DNA of 64,000 bases from Rhodoblastus sp963713695. Its GTDB lineage: Bacteria; Pseudomonadota; Alphaproteobacteria; Rhizobiales; Beijerinckiaceae. This document shows, piece by piece, positions 8,155-17,398 of this stretch (its first letter is position 1; the number at the start of each line of letters is the position of its first letter). Where the stretch lies: assembly GCA_963713695.1 (NCBI GenBank), contig CAVQMU010000004.1, forward strand, positions 62,001 to 126,000. The letters run 5' to 3'. The position numbers and the translations under genes are program-made. The notes beneath the pieces are model-generated. The model was not told where the DNA came from. It saw only the letters and a program-made list of their open reading frames with translations, and ran no database searches.

Positions 8155-8853
8155 TCAAAAAGCTGAAAACGCTGGTTTCTTTGTGGCGTCCAGTTGACCA
8201 CAGGTATCGCATGTTATGCCGAACTGGCCGCGTTTCATTGTGAAATTGCCGCAATCGCTGCACGGTTCGCCGGTATAAAAGCGCCGCCTTTTTTCGAGGA
8301 TTGCCAGTCTTCCGTTTGCGAAATCACCCGGATAATCGAACATCAATGTTAATTCGGTCGAGGTGGTGCATCTGGCTGCGAGATGGTCGGGAGCCAAGAA
8401 ATGCGCTGCGAACAGATTTGCCTGTTCTTCCGCGCTTTCCTGTGGAAGCGGAAACTTCAATCTGGCCGCAGGATCTTCGGAATAAGCTTGGCGGTTATCG
8501 CGATGCATCACGATGTGGCCCAGCTCGTGGGCGAGAATGAAGCGCGACTTTGATTCGCCAAGCTTGGCGTCCCGCCAGATCTCGCGGTGAACATTGAGCG
8601 TTAGCGGGTTGAAGGTGACATAGGCTAGATCTTCTTCGTCGTCGTCGAAGAGGCGAATCTTCAGGGTTCCGGAGCCTTTGAATTTTTTGCCTTCGAGGCT
8701 CGATATCGCTTCGACGATGTCGAATTGACATAGCCGATCAATGCCAAGGATCTCGCGAAGGCGTCGAGCCAGCTCTGCGACATTTTCGTCGGTCCGAAAT
8801 CTTACCTTGTAATCTGTGCCCATCGTCGCTGTTCGCTGTTTTGAAGCCGCCAT
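8155..8853 (-). CDS. ImmA/IrrE-family metallopeptidase with C-terminal zinc ribbon
   Basis: The 232-residue protein has the zinc-peptidase helix FILAHELGHIVMH (HELGH, 109-113) and a downstream EEQANLFAAHFLAP segment supplying the third ligand. This is typical of ImmA/IrrE proteins, which cleave phage or stress repressors. The C-terminus is a four-cysteine ribbon (CSDCGNFT then CDTCG). The usual partner, an HTH repressor, is not fused or adjacent. Start choice is uncertain: ATG 8853 or ATG 8823, neither with a strong ribosome site. The location beside the TIR-like operon suggests a role in defence or stress control. Confidence 0.85.
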   Translation of the reverse strand: MAASKQRTATMGTDYKVRFRTDENVAELARRLREILGIDRLCQFDIVEAISSLEGKKFKGSGTLKIRLFDDDEEDLAYVTFNPLTLNVHREIWRDAKLGESKSRFILAHELGHIVMHRDNRQAYSEDPAARLKFPLPQESAEEQANLFAAHFLAPDHLAARCTTSTELTLMFDYPGDFANGRLAILEKRRRFYTGEPCSDCGNFTMKRGQFGITCDTCGQLDATKKPAFSAF

Positions 8854-8889
8854 TACGGCGGCATCATTCGGCCAATGTCGGTTGGGCGA

Positions 8890-9030
8890 TTATTTTCCTT
8901 TGGCCTTCGGCTTCTTTTTCGCTTGAGACAAGTCTGAGCCGGCAACGGTTTTTTCGTCCTTGGTCGACGTTTTGCTCTTCAATTCTTTGCTGGCTTTGGA
9001 AGCCGCTTTCTTTCCAGTTGTCATTCGCAT
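8890..9030 (-). CDS. small basic Lys/Ala/Ser-rich protein
   Basis: This is a protein of about 46 residues with a start at 9030 (GAAAGG just upstream) or 9024. The pattern ASKASKEL, then KTVAGSDLSQAKKKPK, matches a widespread family of tiny proteobacterial proteins with an 'AASKVL...AAGSALSQ' core and no established function. It is lysine-rich, contains no cysteine and has no signal peptide. It lies between the metallopeptidase gene and nrdJ on the same strand. Confidence 0.55.
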   Translation of the reverse strand: MRMTTGKKAASKASKELKSKTSTKDEKTVAGSDLSQAKKKPKAKGK

Positions 9031-9110
9031 TTTCCTTTCAATGAAATGCTGAGTTACGCCGATTACCGTTCCCACATGCGCGTACTCTGAACGAGCTCTT
9101 TATTAATGAA

Positions 9111-9136
9111 CCGGCGGATTGCTCCGCCGGTTTTTT
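9111..9136 (+). terminator. rho-independent terminator on the plus strand
   Basis: An 8-bp perfect stem (CCGGCGGA / TCCGCCGG, 9111-9118 and 9123-9130) with a TTGC loop is followed by six T. The T-run orientation makes it a plus-strand terminator, yet no plus-strand gene ends nearby, so it may end a small RNA. On the minus strand it would lack a U-run. Confidence 0.65.
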
Positions 9137-9239
9137 GTCCTTATATTTCAATGCTTAGACATTATGTCCCATATTTTTGGACAAAATGGCCGCCTGTACT
9201 GACATTTTGCTCCACCCGTAGCACCGCGCGCGCTAACCC

Positions 9240-12200
9240 TCAGCTACACCCCGTGGTCGCCCCGCACGTATCGCACTTCAAACACGTCCCATTCCGCACC
9301 AGCGTAAAATTCGCGCATTCCGGGCAGGCTTCGCCAATATAGCCCTTCATCCGCGCTTCCGCGCGCTTGTCGAGCGCGTTGTCCGGCAGTTTGACCGGCG
9401 GCGTCCAGGTCAGCGTGTCCGCCAGCGAGGGGCTGTGGACCTCGCCCGCCGGGTCGCTTTTCAGCGCCGTCGCGCCGATCGTCGTTATGCCCGTGGTCGC
9501 CGGTTTTTCCGAGGGTGCGAAACCCTGCACCAGCATCAGCTTGTCGCCCTTCGAGCGCACAAAACCCTTCGAGACGAATTTGGCCGTGTTGGTCGGCTGG
9601 CCCGGCTGCGGCGCCTTGCTCTGGTCGTCGCCGCCGCCCATCGCGGTATGGCCGATGTCCGAGGGATCGACATGGGCGAGATCGTTGCGGCCGAGATAGG
9701 AAATCGCCAGCTCGCGGAACACGTAGTCGAGGATCGACGTGGCGTTCTTGATCGCGTCATTGCCCTGCACAAAGCCCGCCGGCTCGAAGCGGGTGAAGGT
9801 GAAGGCGTCGACATATTCCTCCAGCGGCACGCCATATTGCAGGCCGACGGAGATCGCGATGGCGAAATTGTTCATCAGGCTGCGGAAGGCCGCGCCTTCC
9901 TTGTGCATGTCGATGAAGATTTCGCCGATGCGGCCGTCAATATATTCGCCGGTGCGCAAGTAAACCTTGTGGCCGCCGACCACGGCTTTTTGCGTGTAGC
10001 CTTTTCTGCGGTCCGGCAGTTTTTCGCGCTCGCGTCTCCGTTCGATCCGCTCGACCACGCGCTCGACGATGCGCTCGGCGAGCTGGGTCGTGCGGGCCGG
10101 CTGGCTCTGCGCGAGAAAAGCGTCGAAAGCGTCCTCGTCTTCGTCCTCTTCATCCGCGATCAATTGCGAATTGAGCGGCTGCGACAGTTTCGAGCCGTCG
10201 CGGTAAAGCGCATTGGCTTTTAACGCGAGGCGCCAGGACAAAAGATACGCCGCCTTGCAATCCTCGACGGTGGCCTCGTTGGGCATGTTGATGGTTTTGG
10301 AGATCGCGCCGGAAATGAAGGGCTGCGCTGAGGCCATCATGCGGATGTGGCTTTCGACGGAGAGATAGCGCTTGCCCGTGCGGCCGCAGGGATTGGCGCA
10401 GTCGAACACGCCGACATGCTCCGCCTTCAGATGCGGCGCGCCTTCCACCGTCATCGCGCCGCAGACATGGATGTTCGCGGCCTCGATTTCCGACTTGGTG
10501 TAGCCGAGGAAGGTCAGCAGGTCGAAGGAGGGGTCGTCGAGCTTGGCCAGCGGCACTTTCAGCGCGGTCGCCAGAAATTCGGCGCCGAGCGTGAACTTGT
10601 TGAAGACGAATTTGATGTCGAAGGCGCCGGCCAGCGTCTTGTGCAGCTCCTCGAGCTTTTCGGGCGAAAAACCCTTGGCGATCAGGGTCGTCTCGTTGAT
10701 GCCAGGCGATTGCTTCAGGCTGGCGTGGCCGCAGGCATAGGCCTCGATCTCCGCAAGCTGCGCCTCGCTGTAGCCGAGCGCGCGCAGGCCCTCGGGCACG
10801 GCGCGGTTGATGATCTTGAAATAGCCGCCGCCCGCGAGCTTCTTGAATTTCACCAGCGCGAAATCGGGCTCGATGCCGGTGGTGTCGCAATCCATGACAA
10901 GGCCGATCGTGCCCGTGGGGGCGACGACGGAGACCTGGGCGTTGCGATAGCCGAACTGCTGCCCGAGTTCGAGCGCGCGATCCCAGGCCGCGCGGGCGTG
11001 GGTCACCAGCGTCTGGTCGGGGCAGGAGGCCGAGTCGAGCGGCACCGGCTTGACGGCCAGCTGCTCATAGCCCTCGGCGAGGCCGTAAGCGGCGCGGCGA
11101 TGGTTGCGCATCACGCGCAGCATCGCCTCTTCATTGTCCTTGTAGCGGGCGAAGGCGCCGCGCTCCGCCGCGATCTCGGCGGAGGTCGCATAGCAGACGC
11201 CGGTCATGATGGCCGACAGGGCGCCGCAATAGGCGCGGCCCGCCTCGGAATCATAGGCGAGGCCGGAGGACATCAGGAGTCCCCCGATGTTGGCGTATCC
11301 CAGGCCGAGCGTGCGGTAGTCATAGGAAAGCTGGGCGATTTCGCGCGACGGGAATTGCGCCATCAGCACGGAGATTTCCAGCACCAGCGTCCAGAGGCGC
11401 ACGGCGTGCTCATAGGCCGCGACGTCGAACACCTTGGTCGTGGGATCGCGGAACTGCAGCAGGTTCAGCGAGGCCAGGTTGCAGGCGGTGTCGTCGAGGA
11501 ACATGTATTCCGAGCACGGATTGGAGGCGCGAATTTCGCCGCCGGCCGGGCAGGTGTGCCAGTCGTTGATGGTGGTGTGGTATTGCAGGCCGGGATCGGC
11601 GGAGGCCCAGGCGGCATAGCCGATCTTGTCCCAGAGATGGCGCGCCGGAAGCGTCTTGGCCACCTTGCCGTCGATGCGGCGGGTCAGGTTCCAGTCGCCA
11701 TCCAGCTCCACTGCGCGTAGAAAACCGTCGGCGATGCGGACGGAGTTGTTGGAGTTCTGGCCGGAGACCGTGAGATAGGCTTCGGAATCCCAGTCGGTGT
11801 CGTACTCGACCATGTCGAAGTCGCGGAAACCCTGCTTGGCGTACTGGATGACGCGCTTGATGAAACTGTCGGGCGCCTGGGCGCGGCGGGCCAGCTTGAT
11901 TTCGCGCTTCAGCGCCGGGTTCTTCTCCGGGTCGAAGCAATCCTCGCCAGGGCCTTCGCAATTCACGGCGGCCTTGAACACCGCCTTCATGTGTTTTTTG
12001 AGGATTTTCGAGCCGGCGACGAGGGCCGCGACCTTTTCTTCCTCACGCACCTTCCAGTCGATGAAGGATTCGATGTCGGGGTGATCGACGTCGACCACTA
12101 CCATTTTCGCCGCGCGTCGCGTCGTGCCGCCCGACTTGATGGCGCCGGCGGCGCGGTCGCCGATTTTCAGGAAGGACATGAGGCCGGAGGACTTGCCGCC

Positions 12201-12941
12201 GCCCGAGAGCTTTTCGTTCTCGCCGCGCAACATCGAGAAATTGGCGCCCGTGCCCGAGCCGTACTTGAACAGGCGCGCCTCGCGCACCCACAGGTCCATG
12301 ATGCCGCCTTCGTTGACGAGATCGTCCTTGACCGACTGGATGAAGCAGGCGTGCGGCTGCGGATGCTCGTAGGCGGACTCCGAGGCCGTCAGCTTGCCCG
12401 TCTGGTAATCGACGTAGAAGTGGCCCTGTCCGGGGCCGTCGACGCCATAGGCCCAGTGCAGGCCGGTGTTGAACCATTGCGGCGAATTGGGCGCGGCGAT
12501 CTGGCGGGCCAGCATGAAGCGCATTTCGTCGTAAAAGGCCTGGGCGTCGGTTTCGTTGTCGAAATAGCCGCCCTTGAAACCCCAGTAGGTCCAGGCGCCG
12601 GCGAGGCGGTCGAACACCTGTTTCGCCGAGGTTTCGCCAACAACGCGTTCTTTTTCGGGCAGCGCCGCGAGCGCGGCTTCGTCGGGGACCGAGCGCCACA
12701 GGAAGGAGGGGACCGAATTTTCCTCGACGCGCTTCAGCTTCGCCGGCACGCCCGCCTTGCGGAAATATTTCTGCGCGAGCACGTCGCAGGCGACCTGGCT
12801 CCAGTTGGCGGGAACTTCGATGCCGTCATGGGAAAAGACCGTCGAGCCGTCGGGATTGCGGATTTCGCTCTTGGTCTGCCGGAATTCGATGTCCTGGTAG
12901 GGAGATTGCCCCGATTTCGTATAGTGCCGCTCAATCCGCAT
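9240..12941 (-). CDS. nrdJ: vitamin B12-dependent (class II) ribonucleoside-diphosphate reductase
   Basis: NrdJ reduces ribonucleotides to deoxyribonucleotides using adenosylcobalamin, so it works with or without oxygen. The intact 1233-residue protein starts MRIERHYTKSG at 12941, matching the family start, with GGGGA about 8 nt upstream; the open frame extends further 5' but is not family-like. Visible motifs are SPQWFNTG, GSGTGANFS, the active-site NPCSEYMFLDD...CNLASLN, an APTGTIG segment and a C-terminal zinc ribbon CPEC...CDTCG with a final TGCS. Candidate NrdR boxes lie upstream. No nrdAB is in the window. Confidence 0.96.
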   Translation of the reverse strand: MRIERHYTKSGQSPYQDIEFRQTKSEIRNPDGSTVFSHDGIEVPANWSQVACDVLAQKYFRKAGVPAKLKRVEENSVPSFLWRSVPDEAALAALPEKERVVGETSAKQVFDRLAGAWTYWGFKGGYFDNETDAQAFYDEMRFMLARQIAAPNSPQWFNTGLHWAYGVDGPGQGHFYVDYQTGKLTASESAYEHPQPHACFIQSVKDDLVNEGGIMDLWVREARLFKYGSGTGANFSMLRGENEKLSGGGKSSGLMSFLKIGDRAAGAIKSGGTTRRAAKMVVVDVDHPDIESFIDWKVREEEKVAALVAGSKILKKHMKAVFKAAVNCEGPGEDCFDPEKNPALKREIKLARRAQAPDSFIKRVIQYAKQGFRDFDMVEYDTDWDSEAYLTVSGQNSNNSVRIADGFLRAVELDGDWNLTRRIDGKVAKTLPARHLWDKIGYAAWASADPGLQYHTTINDWHTCPAGGEIRASNPCSEYMFLDDTACNLASLNLLQFRDPTTKVFDVAAYEHAVRLWTLVLEISVLMAQFPSREIAQLSYDYRTLGLGYANIGGLLMSSGLAYDSEAGRAYCGALSAIMTGVCYATSAEIAAERGAFARYKDNEEAMLRVMRNHRRAAYGLAEGYEQLAVKPVPLDSASCPDQTLVTHARAAWDRALELGQQFGYRNAQVSVVAPTGTIGLVMDCDTTGIEPDFALVKFKKLAGGGYFKIINRAVPEGLRALGYSEAQLAEIEAYACGHASLKQSPGINETTLIAKGFSPEKLEELHKTLAGAFDIKFVFNKFTLGAEFLATALKVPLAKLDDPSFDLLTFLGYTKSEIEAANIHVCGAMTVEGAPHLKAEHVGVFDCANPCGRTGKRYLSVESHIRMMASAQPFISGAISKTINMPNEATVEDCKAAYLLSWRLALKANALYRDGSKLSQPLNSQLIADEEDEDEDAFDAFLAQSQPARTTQLAERIVERVVERIERRREREKLPDRRKGYTQKAVVGGHKVYLRTGEYIDGRIGEIFIDMHKEGAAFRSLMNNFAIAISVGLQYGVPLEEYVDAFTFTRFEPAGFVQGNDAIKNATSILDYVFRELAISYLGRNDLAHVDPSDIGHTAMGGGDDQSKAPQPGQPTNTAKFVSKGFVRSKGDKLMLVQGFAPSEKPATTGITTIGATALKSDPAGEVHSPSLADTLTWTPPVKLPDNALDKRAEARMKGYIGEACPECANFTLVRNGTCLKCDTCGATTGCS

Positions 12942-13217
12942 CGCCTGATCCCCAAATGTGCCCGGTCGCGTGTATTTCGAAAATTCTTCCGCGGCGTAGA
13001 CGGCCGCATGCGTCATCGGGCCAGGAAGAAACCCGGCCAGACAGACGAACGCGGCAACAGACGCCAGGGATGTAACTTTTGTCGGGACCGCCAAGCGCAT
13101 CCCTTTACGGGCGCCGGGACCGTCCGAAAAAACCGGACCGACCGCCAGGAACCCTTTCAAACCGGCAGGAGCACCCCCTCCGACCGATGATCAAAGCTAA
13201 CGCCGCATCGCGCTGGC

Positions 13218-13264
13218 CGTCAAGATGTTGTGTGCAAAAAGTCGTCTGACACTACAATTTGAGG
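13218..13264 (-). promoter_or_regulatory. candidate tandem NrdR boxes upstream of nrdJ
   Basis: Two 16-bp sites (13218-13233, containing AAGATGTTGTGT; 13249-13264, containing ACACTACAATTTG) each match about 10-11 of 16 positions of the palindromic NrdR box ACACAATATATTGTGT. Their start-to-start distance is 31 bp, close to three helical turns, the spacing known for paired NrdR boxes. They lie about 280 bp before the nrdJ start. The assignment is by eye. Confidence 0.45.
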
Positions 13265-13346
13265 ATTATGGGGAAAAATTCAAGGCGACCTTAACTTTCT
13301 TTTTGCATTTTGGGGGGTGAGGGTGCAGCCCTGTTATCACCACAAT

Positions 13347-14082
13347 TCACAGCCCCAGCAGGGGGCCCAAAAGCGGCAGAATCACGCTGGTCAGCGCGCC
13401 ATTCAGCCCCATGGCGATGCCCGCGAAGGCGCCCGCGGTCGAATCAATATGGAAGGCGCGGGCGGTGCCTATGCCGTGCGCCGAGAGGCCCGCGGCCATG
13501 CCGACGGCGGCCGGATCGGTGATTCGCAGCAGTCGCATCAGCGGCGTCAGCAGCACCGCGCCGAAGACGCCGGTGGCGATGACCAGCGCCGTGGTGAGGA
13601 AGGGCGCGCCGCCGATCTTCTCCGACAGGCCCATGGCGATCGGCGCGGTCACGCTCTTCGGCGCGAGCGACGCGGCGAGTTCGTGCGAGGCGCCCATCGC
13701 CCTGGCGATGATCACGGCGCTGGCGATGGCCGTGACCGAGCCTGCCAGCAGCGAGCCCAGGATCGGCAGGGCGCTGGTCTTCACCCGCTCGAAATTCCGG
13801 TAAAGGGGTATGGCGAGCGCCACCGTCGCCGGTCCCAGCAGGAAATGAATGAATTGGGCGCCGGCGAAATAGGTCTCGTAGCTCGTGCCGGTGGCGCGCA
13901 GCATGAGTATGATGAAGGCGGCGGACAGCGCCACCAGGTTGACGAGCGGGATGCCGGCCGCTGGCCTGCGAGATGCGGTCGGCGACGAGAAAGGCTGCGA
14001 GCGTCAGCGTCAGCCAGGACAGCGGCGACGCCGAGAGATAGACGAAGACGTCGGCGCGGCCGGGAACCAGTTTCTCGATCAT
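13347..14082 (-). CDS. lrgB: LrgB-family membrane protein (frameshifted as sequenced)
   Basis: LrgB works with the holin-like LrgA in controlling murein hydrolase activity or small-acid transport. The N-terminal part (MIEKLVPGRADVFVY, LTLTLAAFLVADR) reads in one frame to about 13950. The rest (TGTSYETYFAGAQFIHFLLGPATVALAIPLYR and a long hydrophobic tail with GLSAHGIGTARAF) reads in another. Removing one base from the GGG run at 13948-13950 joins them (His-Pro-Leu-Val). The start overlaps lrgA by 4 nt. A true inactivating mutation is possible, but similar indels occur in essential genes here. Confidence 0.85.
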
Positions 14083-14471
14083 GCCGCTTCACTTTCGGGC
14101 TTGTCTTTTGCATTGCGCGAAAGCAGGCGGAAGCTCGCGGCCGTCGCGGCCATGGCGAGGGCGGTCGAGGCGGCGACGGCGACGGTCACGGTCAGGGCGT
14201 TGGCGAGCAGCAGGTCGAAATAGCGCATCAGGCCGACGGCGGCGGGAACGAACAGCAGCGAGAGATTGCCGAGCAGCCCGTCGGCGGCGGCGGCGAGCGG
14301 CGCGGGAACCTGCTTGGCGCCGACCTTCGTTGACGTGTGCCCGCGAACCAGCAGGAAGGCGAACAGCAGGCCCATGCCGAGCACTGGGCCGGGCAGGGGC
14401 AGGGCGAAAGCGCGGGCGATGATTTCCCCGAGCAGCTGGCACAAGAATATGCCGGCGAAGGCGCCGATCAT
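14079..14471 (-). CDS. lrgA: CidA/LrgA family holin-like protein
   Basis: This 130-residue membrane protein has four hydrophobic helices. Family motifs are present: LPGPVLGMGLLFAFLL near residue 25-40, and LGNLSLLFVPAAVGLM in the second half. CidA/LrgA proteins form small inner-membrane assemblies that modulate murein hydrolase export and cell lysis. It is the first gene of lrgA-lrgB with an ATGA overlap. Confidence 0.9.
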   Translation of the reverse strand: MIGAFAGIFLCQLLGEIIARAFALPLPGPVLGMGLLFAFLLVRGHTSTKVGAKQVPAPLAAAADGLLGNLSLLFVPAAVGLMRYFDLLLANALTVTVAVAASTALAMAATAASFRLLSRNAKDKPESEAA

Positions 14472-14614
14472 GATGTTTCCTCAATCAAAAGCTGGCGGGA
14501 CGCTGAATTGCCGCCTCCGTGATTACTGCAAGAGACGACTGGACAGAAGCCCCCGGCGCGGCCATAGTCCGCGCAAAATCGACCCAGACCTAAAGCCTGA
14601 CAGGATAGAATGCG

Positions 14615-15022
14615 ATGAAATGGCTCGTCCAACTTTTCACCTGGTGGAACGGACAGACGCTGAGCACGCGTTTGCACACCTGGCTGCATGGCGAAGAAGT
14701 CGGCACGGACCAGTTCGGCAATATTTATTATCGCACCAAGGGCGGCAAGCTCGATCCGGCCCTGGGCTTTGAACGCCGCTGGACGATTTTCAACGGCTAT
14801 GCCGATGGCTCCGCCGTTCCGCCCGGTTGGTACGGCTGGCTGCACCACATGACCGACACGCCGCCCAGCGCCGAGGAATACAAGCCGCGCGAATGGGAAA
14901 AGCCCTACATTCCCAACCAGACCGGCACGCCCGCCGCCTGGCGCCCGCAGGGCTCGACTCTCGCCTCCGGCGAGCGTCCGGCCGCCGCCGGCGACTACAA
15001 GGCCTGGTCGCCCGAGGCTTGA
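14615..15022 (+). CDS. NDUFA12-like NADH:ubiquinone oxidoreductase accessory subunit
   Basis: The 135-residue protein begins MKWLVQLFTWWNGQTLSTR and carries GTDQFGNIYYRTK, GFERRWTIFNG, VPPGWYGWLHHMTDTPP and the proline-rich tail typical of NDUFA12 (B17.2) homologues. These are accessory subunits of complex I restricted to alphaproteobacteria and mitochondria. The gene precedes a DUF2155 gene and aat as in other Rhizobiales, and it lies far from a nuo operon, as is usual for this gene. Confidence 0.93.
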   Translation: MKWLVQLFTWWNGQTLSTRLHTWLHGEEVGTDQFGNIYYRTKGGKLDPALGFERRWTIFNGYADGSAVPPGWYGWLHHMTDTPPSAEEYKPREWEKPYIPNQTGTPAAWRPQGSTLASGERPAAAGDYKAWSPEA

Positions 15023-15074
15023 GCGCGGTCCTGCCGGCGTCCGCCCGAACCAAACGAGGAATGCGCGCGCGCCG

Positions 15075-15913
15075 ATGAATCGCTTTTCGCTTCAAGTTCT
15101 TTTATGCGGCGCGGCGCTTCTGGCCGGCGTCTCGGCGCGCGCCGACGCGATCCGCCATCCCACCGCGGTTTTCGACGGTCTCGACAAGATCACCGGCCGA
15201 ATCATCTCCTTTGACGTCGCCATCGACGAAACCGTGCAGTTCGGCACGCTGCAGATCACGCCGCGCATCTGCATGACCCGGCCGCAGACCGAAGCGCCGA
15301 TGACGCAAGGCTTCGTCGAGGTCGACGAAATCGAGAACGTCAAGCAGGCCAAGCGCATCTTTTCCGGCTGGATGTTCGCGGCGAGCCCTGGCCTGCACGG
15401 CGTCGAGCATCCCGTCTATGACGTCTGGCTGAAGAACTGCAAGGGCGGCAAGGAAATCGTGGCCGAGCCGGCCAGCGCGCCGGATGGCGCGCGCGCCGCC
15501 GCCGAATGCTTCGCAGGCGCCCGTGACGCCGCCGCGCAAGGCGCGCCGCACCATCACGCCGCAAAATCCGGTCGAGCCGCATGTCGATGCGCCGCCGCCG
15601 AACTCGCCGCCCGGCGACCAGCCCGCCGCAGCCCCTGCCGCAGCCCCCGAACTCGGCCCATCCCGACCAGAAGCCCGCCGAGCTTGGCGCTCCCGTCGAG
15701 GTCGGCCCGGCGCCCGGCGCCGCGGCCCCGGACGCCGCGCCAGCGCCCGCGCCCAAGCCGAAAAAACCGAGGCGCCGGCGCCCGCCGCCTCCGCCGCCGC
15801 CGTTCGACGGCGCGCCGGGAGCCGACGCGCCGCCGCGAGACCCCCCCATGCGCCGCGAAAGACTGGAGCCGGTGACCCCGAACGACCTGCCGGGCGGTTC
15901 GCTGTTCAGGTGA
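15075..15913 (+). CDS. DUF2155 secreted protein with proline-rich tail (two indels)
   Basis: An N-terminal signal peptide (LLCGAALLAGVSARA) is followed by the DUF2155 domain: FDGLDKITGRIISFDV, FGTLQITPRICMTRP and FVEVDEIE...IFSGWMFAASPGLHGVEHPVYDVWLKNC. Function is unknown; periplasmic location is inferred. After about residue 135 the frame changes twice: extra G near 15482-15483 and an extra C in the C5 run at 15644-15648. With both removed, the proline/alanine-rich tail continues to 15913 (NDLPGGSLFR). Confidence 0.83.
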
Positions 15914-15942
15914 TTGCGCGCTTGGATTTCCGGCCGTCGATT

Positions 15943-16614
15943 TCAGGCTTGCCGCCGCGCCCAGTCCAGGACGGTTTTCGGCTCGGCGTCCTGTGCGAGC
16001 GCACGGAAGTCGCCTGATATCAACAGGGCCGCGTCGAGCATGCGCCGGTAGTCGTGGCGGGAAATCTCCGTGGCCCCGAGGCTTTCGAGATGCGGGGTGA
16101 CGAATTGCGCGTCGAGCAGGACATAGCCGCCGCAATTGAGCCGCGCGCACAGATGGACCAGGCAGACCTTTGACGCGTCGGTGACATTGTGGAACATGCT
16201 CTCGCCGAAAAAGGCGCCGCCGAGCGCCAGTCCATAGAGGCCGCCGACCAGCTCCCCGTCGCGCCAGGCCTCGACCGTGTGGACATAGCCCGTGTCAAAC
16301 AATTCGCCGAACAGCTTTGCGACGCGCCGGTTGATCCAGGTCTTTTCGCGGCCGGCCCGGCTGGTCGCGCATTGGGCCAGCACGGCGTCGAAATCGTGGT
16401 CCACGCGGATCTCGAATTTTCCGGCGCGGACGGTCTTGGCGAGGCTTCTCGATATGTTCAGCCGGTCGAGCGGGAAAATGCCGCGTTCGCGCGGGTCGAA
16501 CCAGTGCAGATGCTCGTCCTCCGCATCCTCGGCCATCGGAAACAAGCCCGCCGCATAGGCGCGCAGGAGAACGCGCGGCGTGATCGGGTCGTTGGCGTTG
16601 TCGGGCGCGTGCAT
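15943..16614 (-). CDS. aat: leucyl/phenylalanyl-tRNA--protein transferase
   Basis: Aat attaches Leu or Phe from tRNA to N-terminal Arg/Lys of proteins, marking them for ClpAP (N-degron pathway). Motifs: YAAGLFPMAE, HWFDPRERGIFPL, CATSRAGREKTWI, GYVHTVEAWRDGELVGGLYGLALGGAFFGESMF and VLLDAQFVTPHLESLGA. I chose ATG 16614 (GGA 7 nt upstream) giving 223 residues; an upstream ATG at 16662 is less likely. It belongs to the conserved accBC-aat-DUF2155-NDUFA12 neighbourhood. Confidence 0.95.
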   Translation of the reverse strand: MHAPDNANDPITPRVLLRAYAAGLFPMAEDAEDEHLHWFDPRERGIFPLDRLNISRSLAKTVRAGKFEIRVDHDFDAVLAQCATSRAGREKTWINRRVAKLFGELFDTGYVHTVEAWRDGELVGGLYGLALGGAFFGESMFHNVTDASKVCLVHLCARLNCGGYVLLDAQFVTPHLESLGATEISRHDYRRMLDAALLISGDFRALAQDAEPKTVLDWARRQA

Positions 16615-16709
16615 GTCTCGTTCCGCCGGGGCATGGGATCGTCTGCCATGGGCAAGTCTCATTCTGCCATGGGACCGGCGCTATGCCGAACACTCTTTCG
16701 TGCGGTCGG

Positions 16710-17141
16710 TCAGTCGATGCGGCTGACGTGCCCATCCAGAAAAGTCAGCCTGCCGGCGTCATCGGCGCGCCAGTAGATGAAAGCGTCCGGGCGGCCCCAG
16801 CTCGGGCTGAGCCAGCGCGCGCCCAAAACGCTTTCGTCATTGGGGCAGGGCGCGAAGCGCGTGAAATTCTCGTGGTCGAGTTCGGCGGCGAGCGCCTTTT
16901 CCTCGGAGCCGAGCGGGAATTTTTCGCGCAAGCGGCGGCCAAGCCCGGCCTCGGGGTGGACGCCCTGCTTTTTTCGCGCGTCCTGCTCGTAAAGCGACCG
17001 CGAAGGGCAGGGCGCGCCACGCAAGCCATCGTCGGAAAGCCCCGCGATCAGCTTTGGCGCCGGCGCGGCGGCGGGCCATGCGAACCAGAGCGCGGCGACA
17101 GCGGCGACGGCGGCGAGGATCAGGACAAGCTGTTGGCGCAT
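16710..17141 (-). CDS. hypothetical membrane-anchored or exported protein
   Basis: The 143-residue product starts with a hydrophobic segment (LVLILAAVAAVAALWFAW), probably a signal anchor. The rest is polar with two cysteines (APCPS near 44, APCPND near 97) and a WRADDAGRLTFLDGHVS end. No known domain is recognised. It lies between aat and the histidine kinase gene. Confidence 0.5.
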   Translation of the reverse strand: MRQQLVLILAAVAAVAALWFAWPAAAPAPKLIAGLSDDGLRGAPCPSRSLYEQDARKKQGVHPEAGLGRRLREKFPLGSEEKALAAELDHENFTRFAPCPNDESVLGARWLSPSWGRPDAFIYWRADDAGRLTFLDGHVSRID

Positions 17142-17398
17142 CGACCTCGTTCACATAAAGCCAAGCCATCATCGCGAGCCGCAGGCTTGGCGCACCAGCG
17201 CCAAGGAGCTGACGCAGGCCAATGCATATAGAGGGGGCCGGGCGCTCGATGCAACGGCAGGGGGCGGCGGATTGCGGTCATAGGCCAAAGGTCTGGTCCG
17301 CGGGTGGCAAGTTGCCATTGCGGCTGCCGCGAGTTTGCGGCCTGATAGGATGGCGTCAAACCGGTCACAATTGCCAAACGGGAGCGTCGGCGCGCCGC

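Noticed and set aside
9600..12900. Plus-strand frames inside nrdJ
   Set aside because: nrdJ is continuous with all family motifs; opposite frames are long only because of high GC.
12942..13346. Cobalamin riboswitch upstream of nrdJ
   Set aside because: No B12-box-like conserved stretch or its flanking helices could be recognised; NrdR-like boxes explain the region better.
13347..14082. lrgB as a true pseudogene
   Set aside because: A one-base change in a GGG run repairs it fully, and similar indels break essential genes in the window, so sequencing error is more likely.
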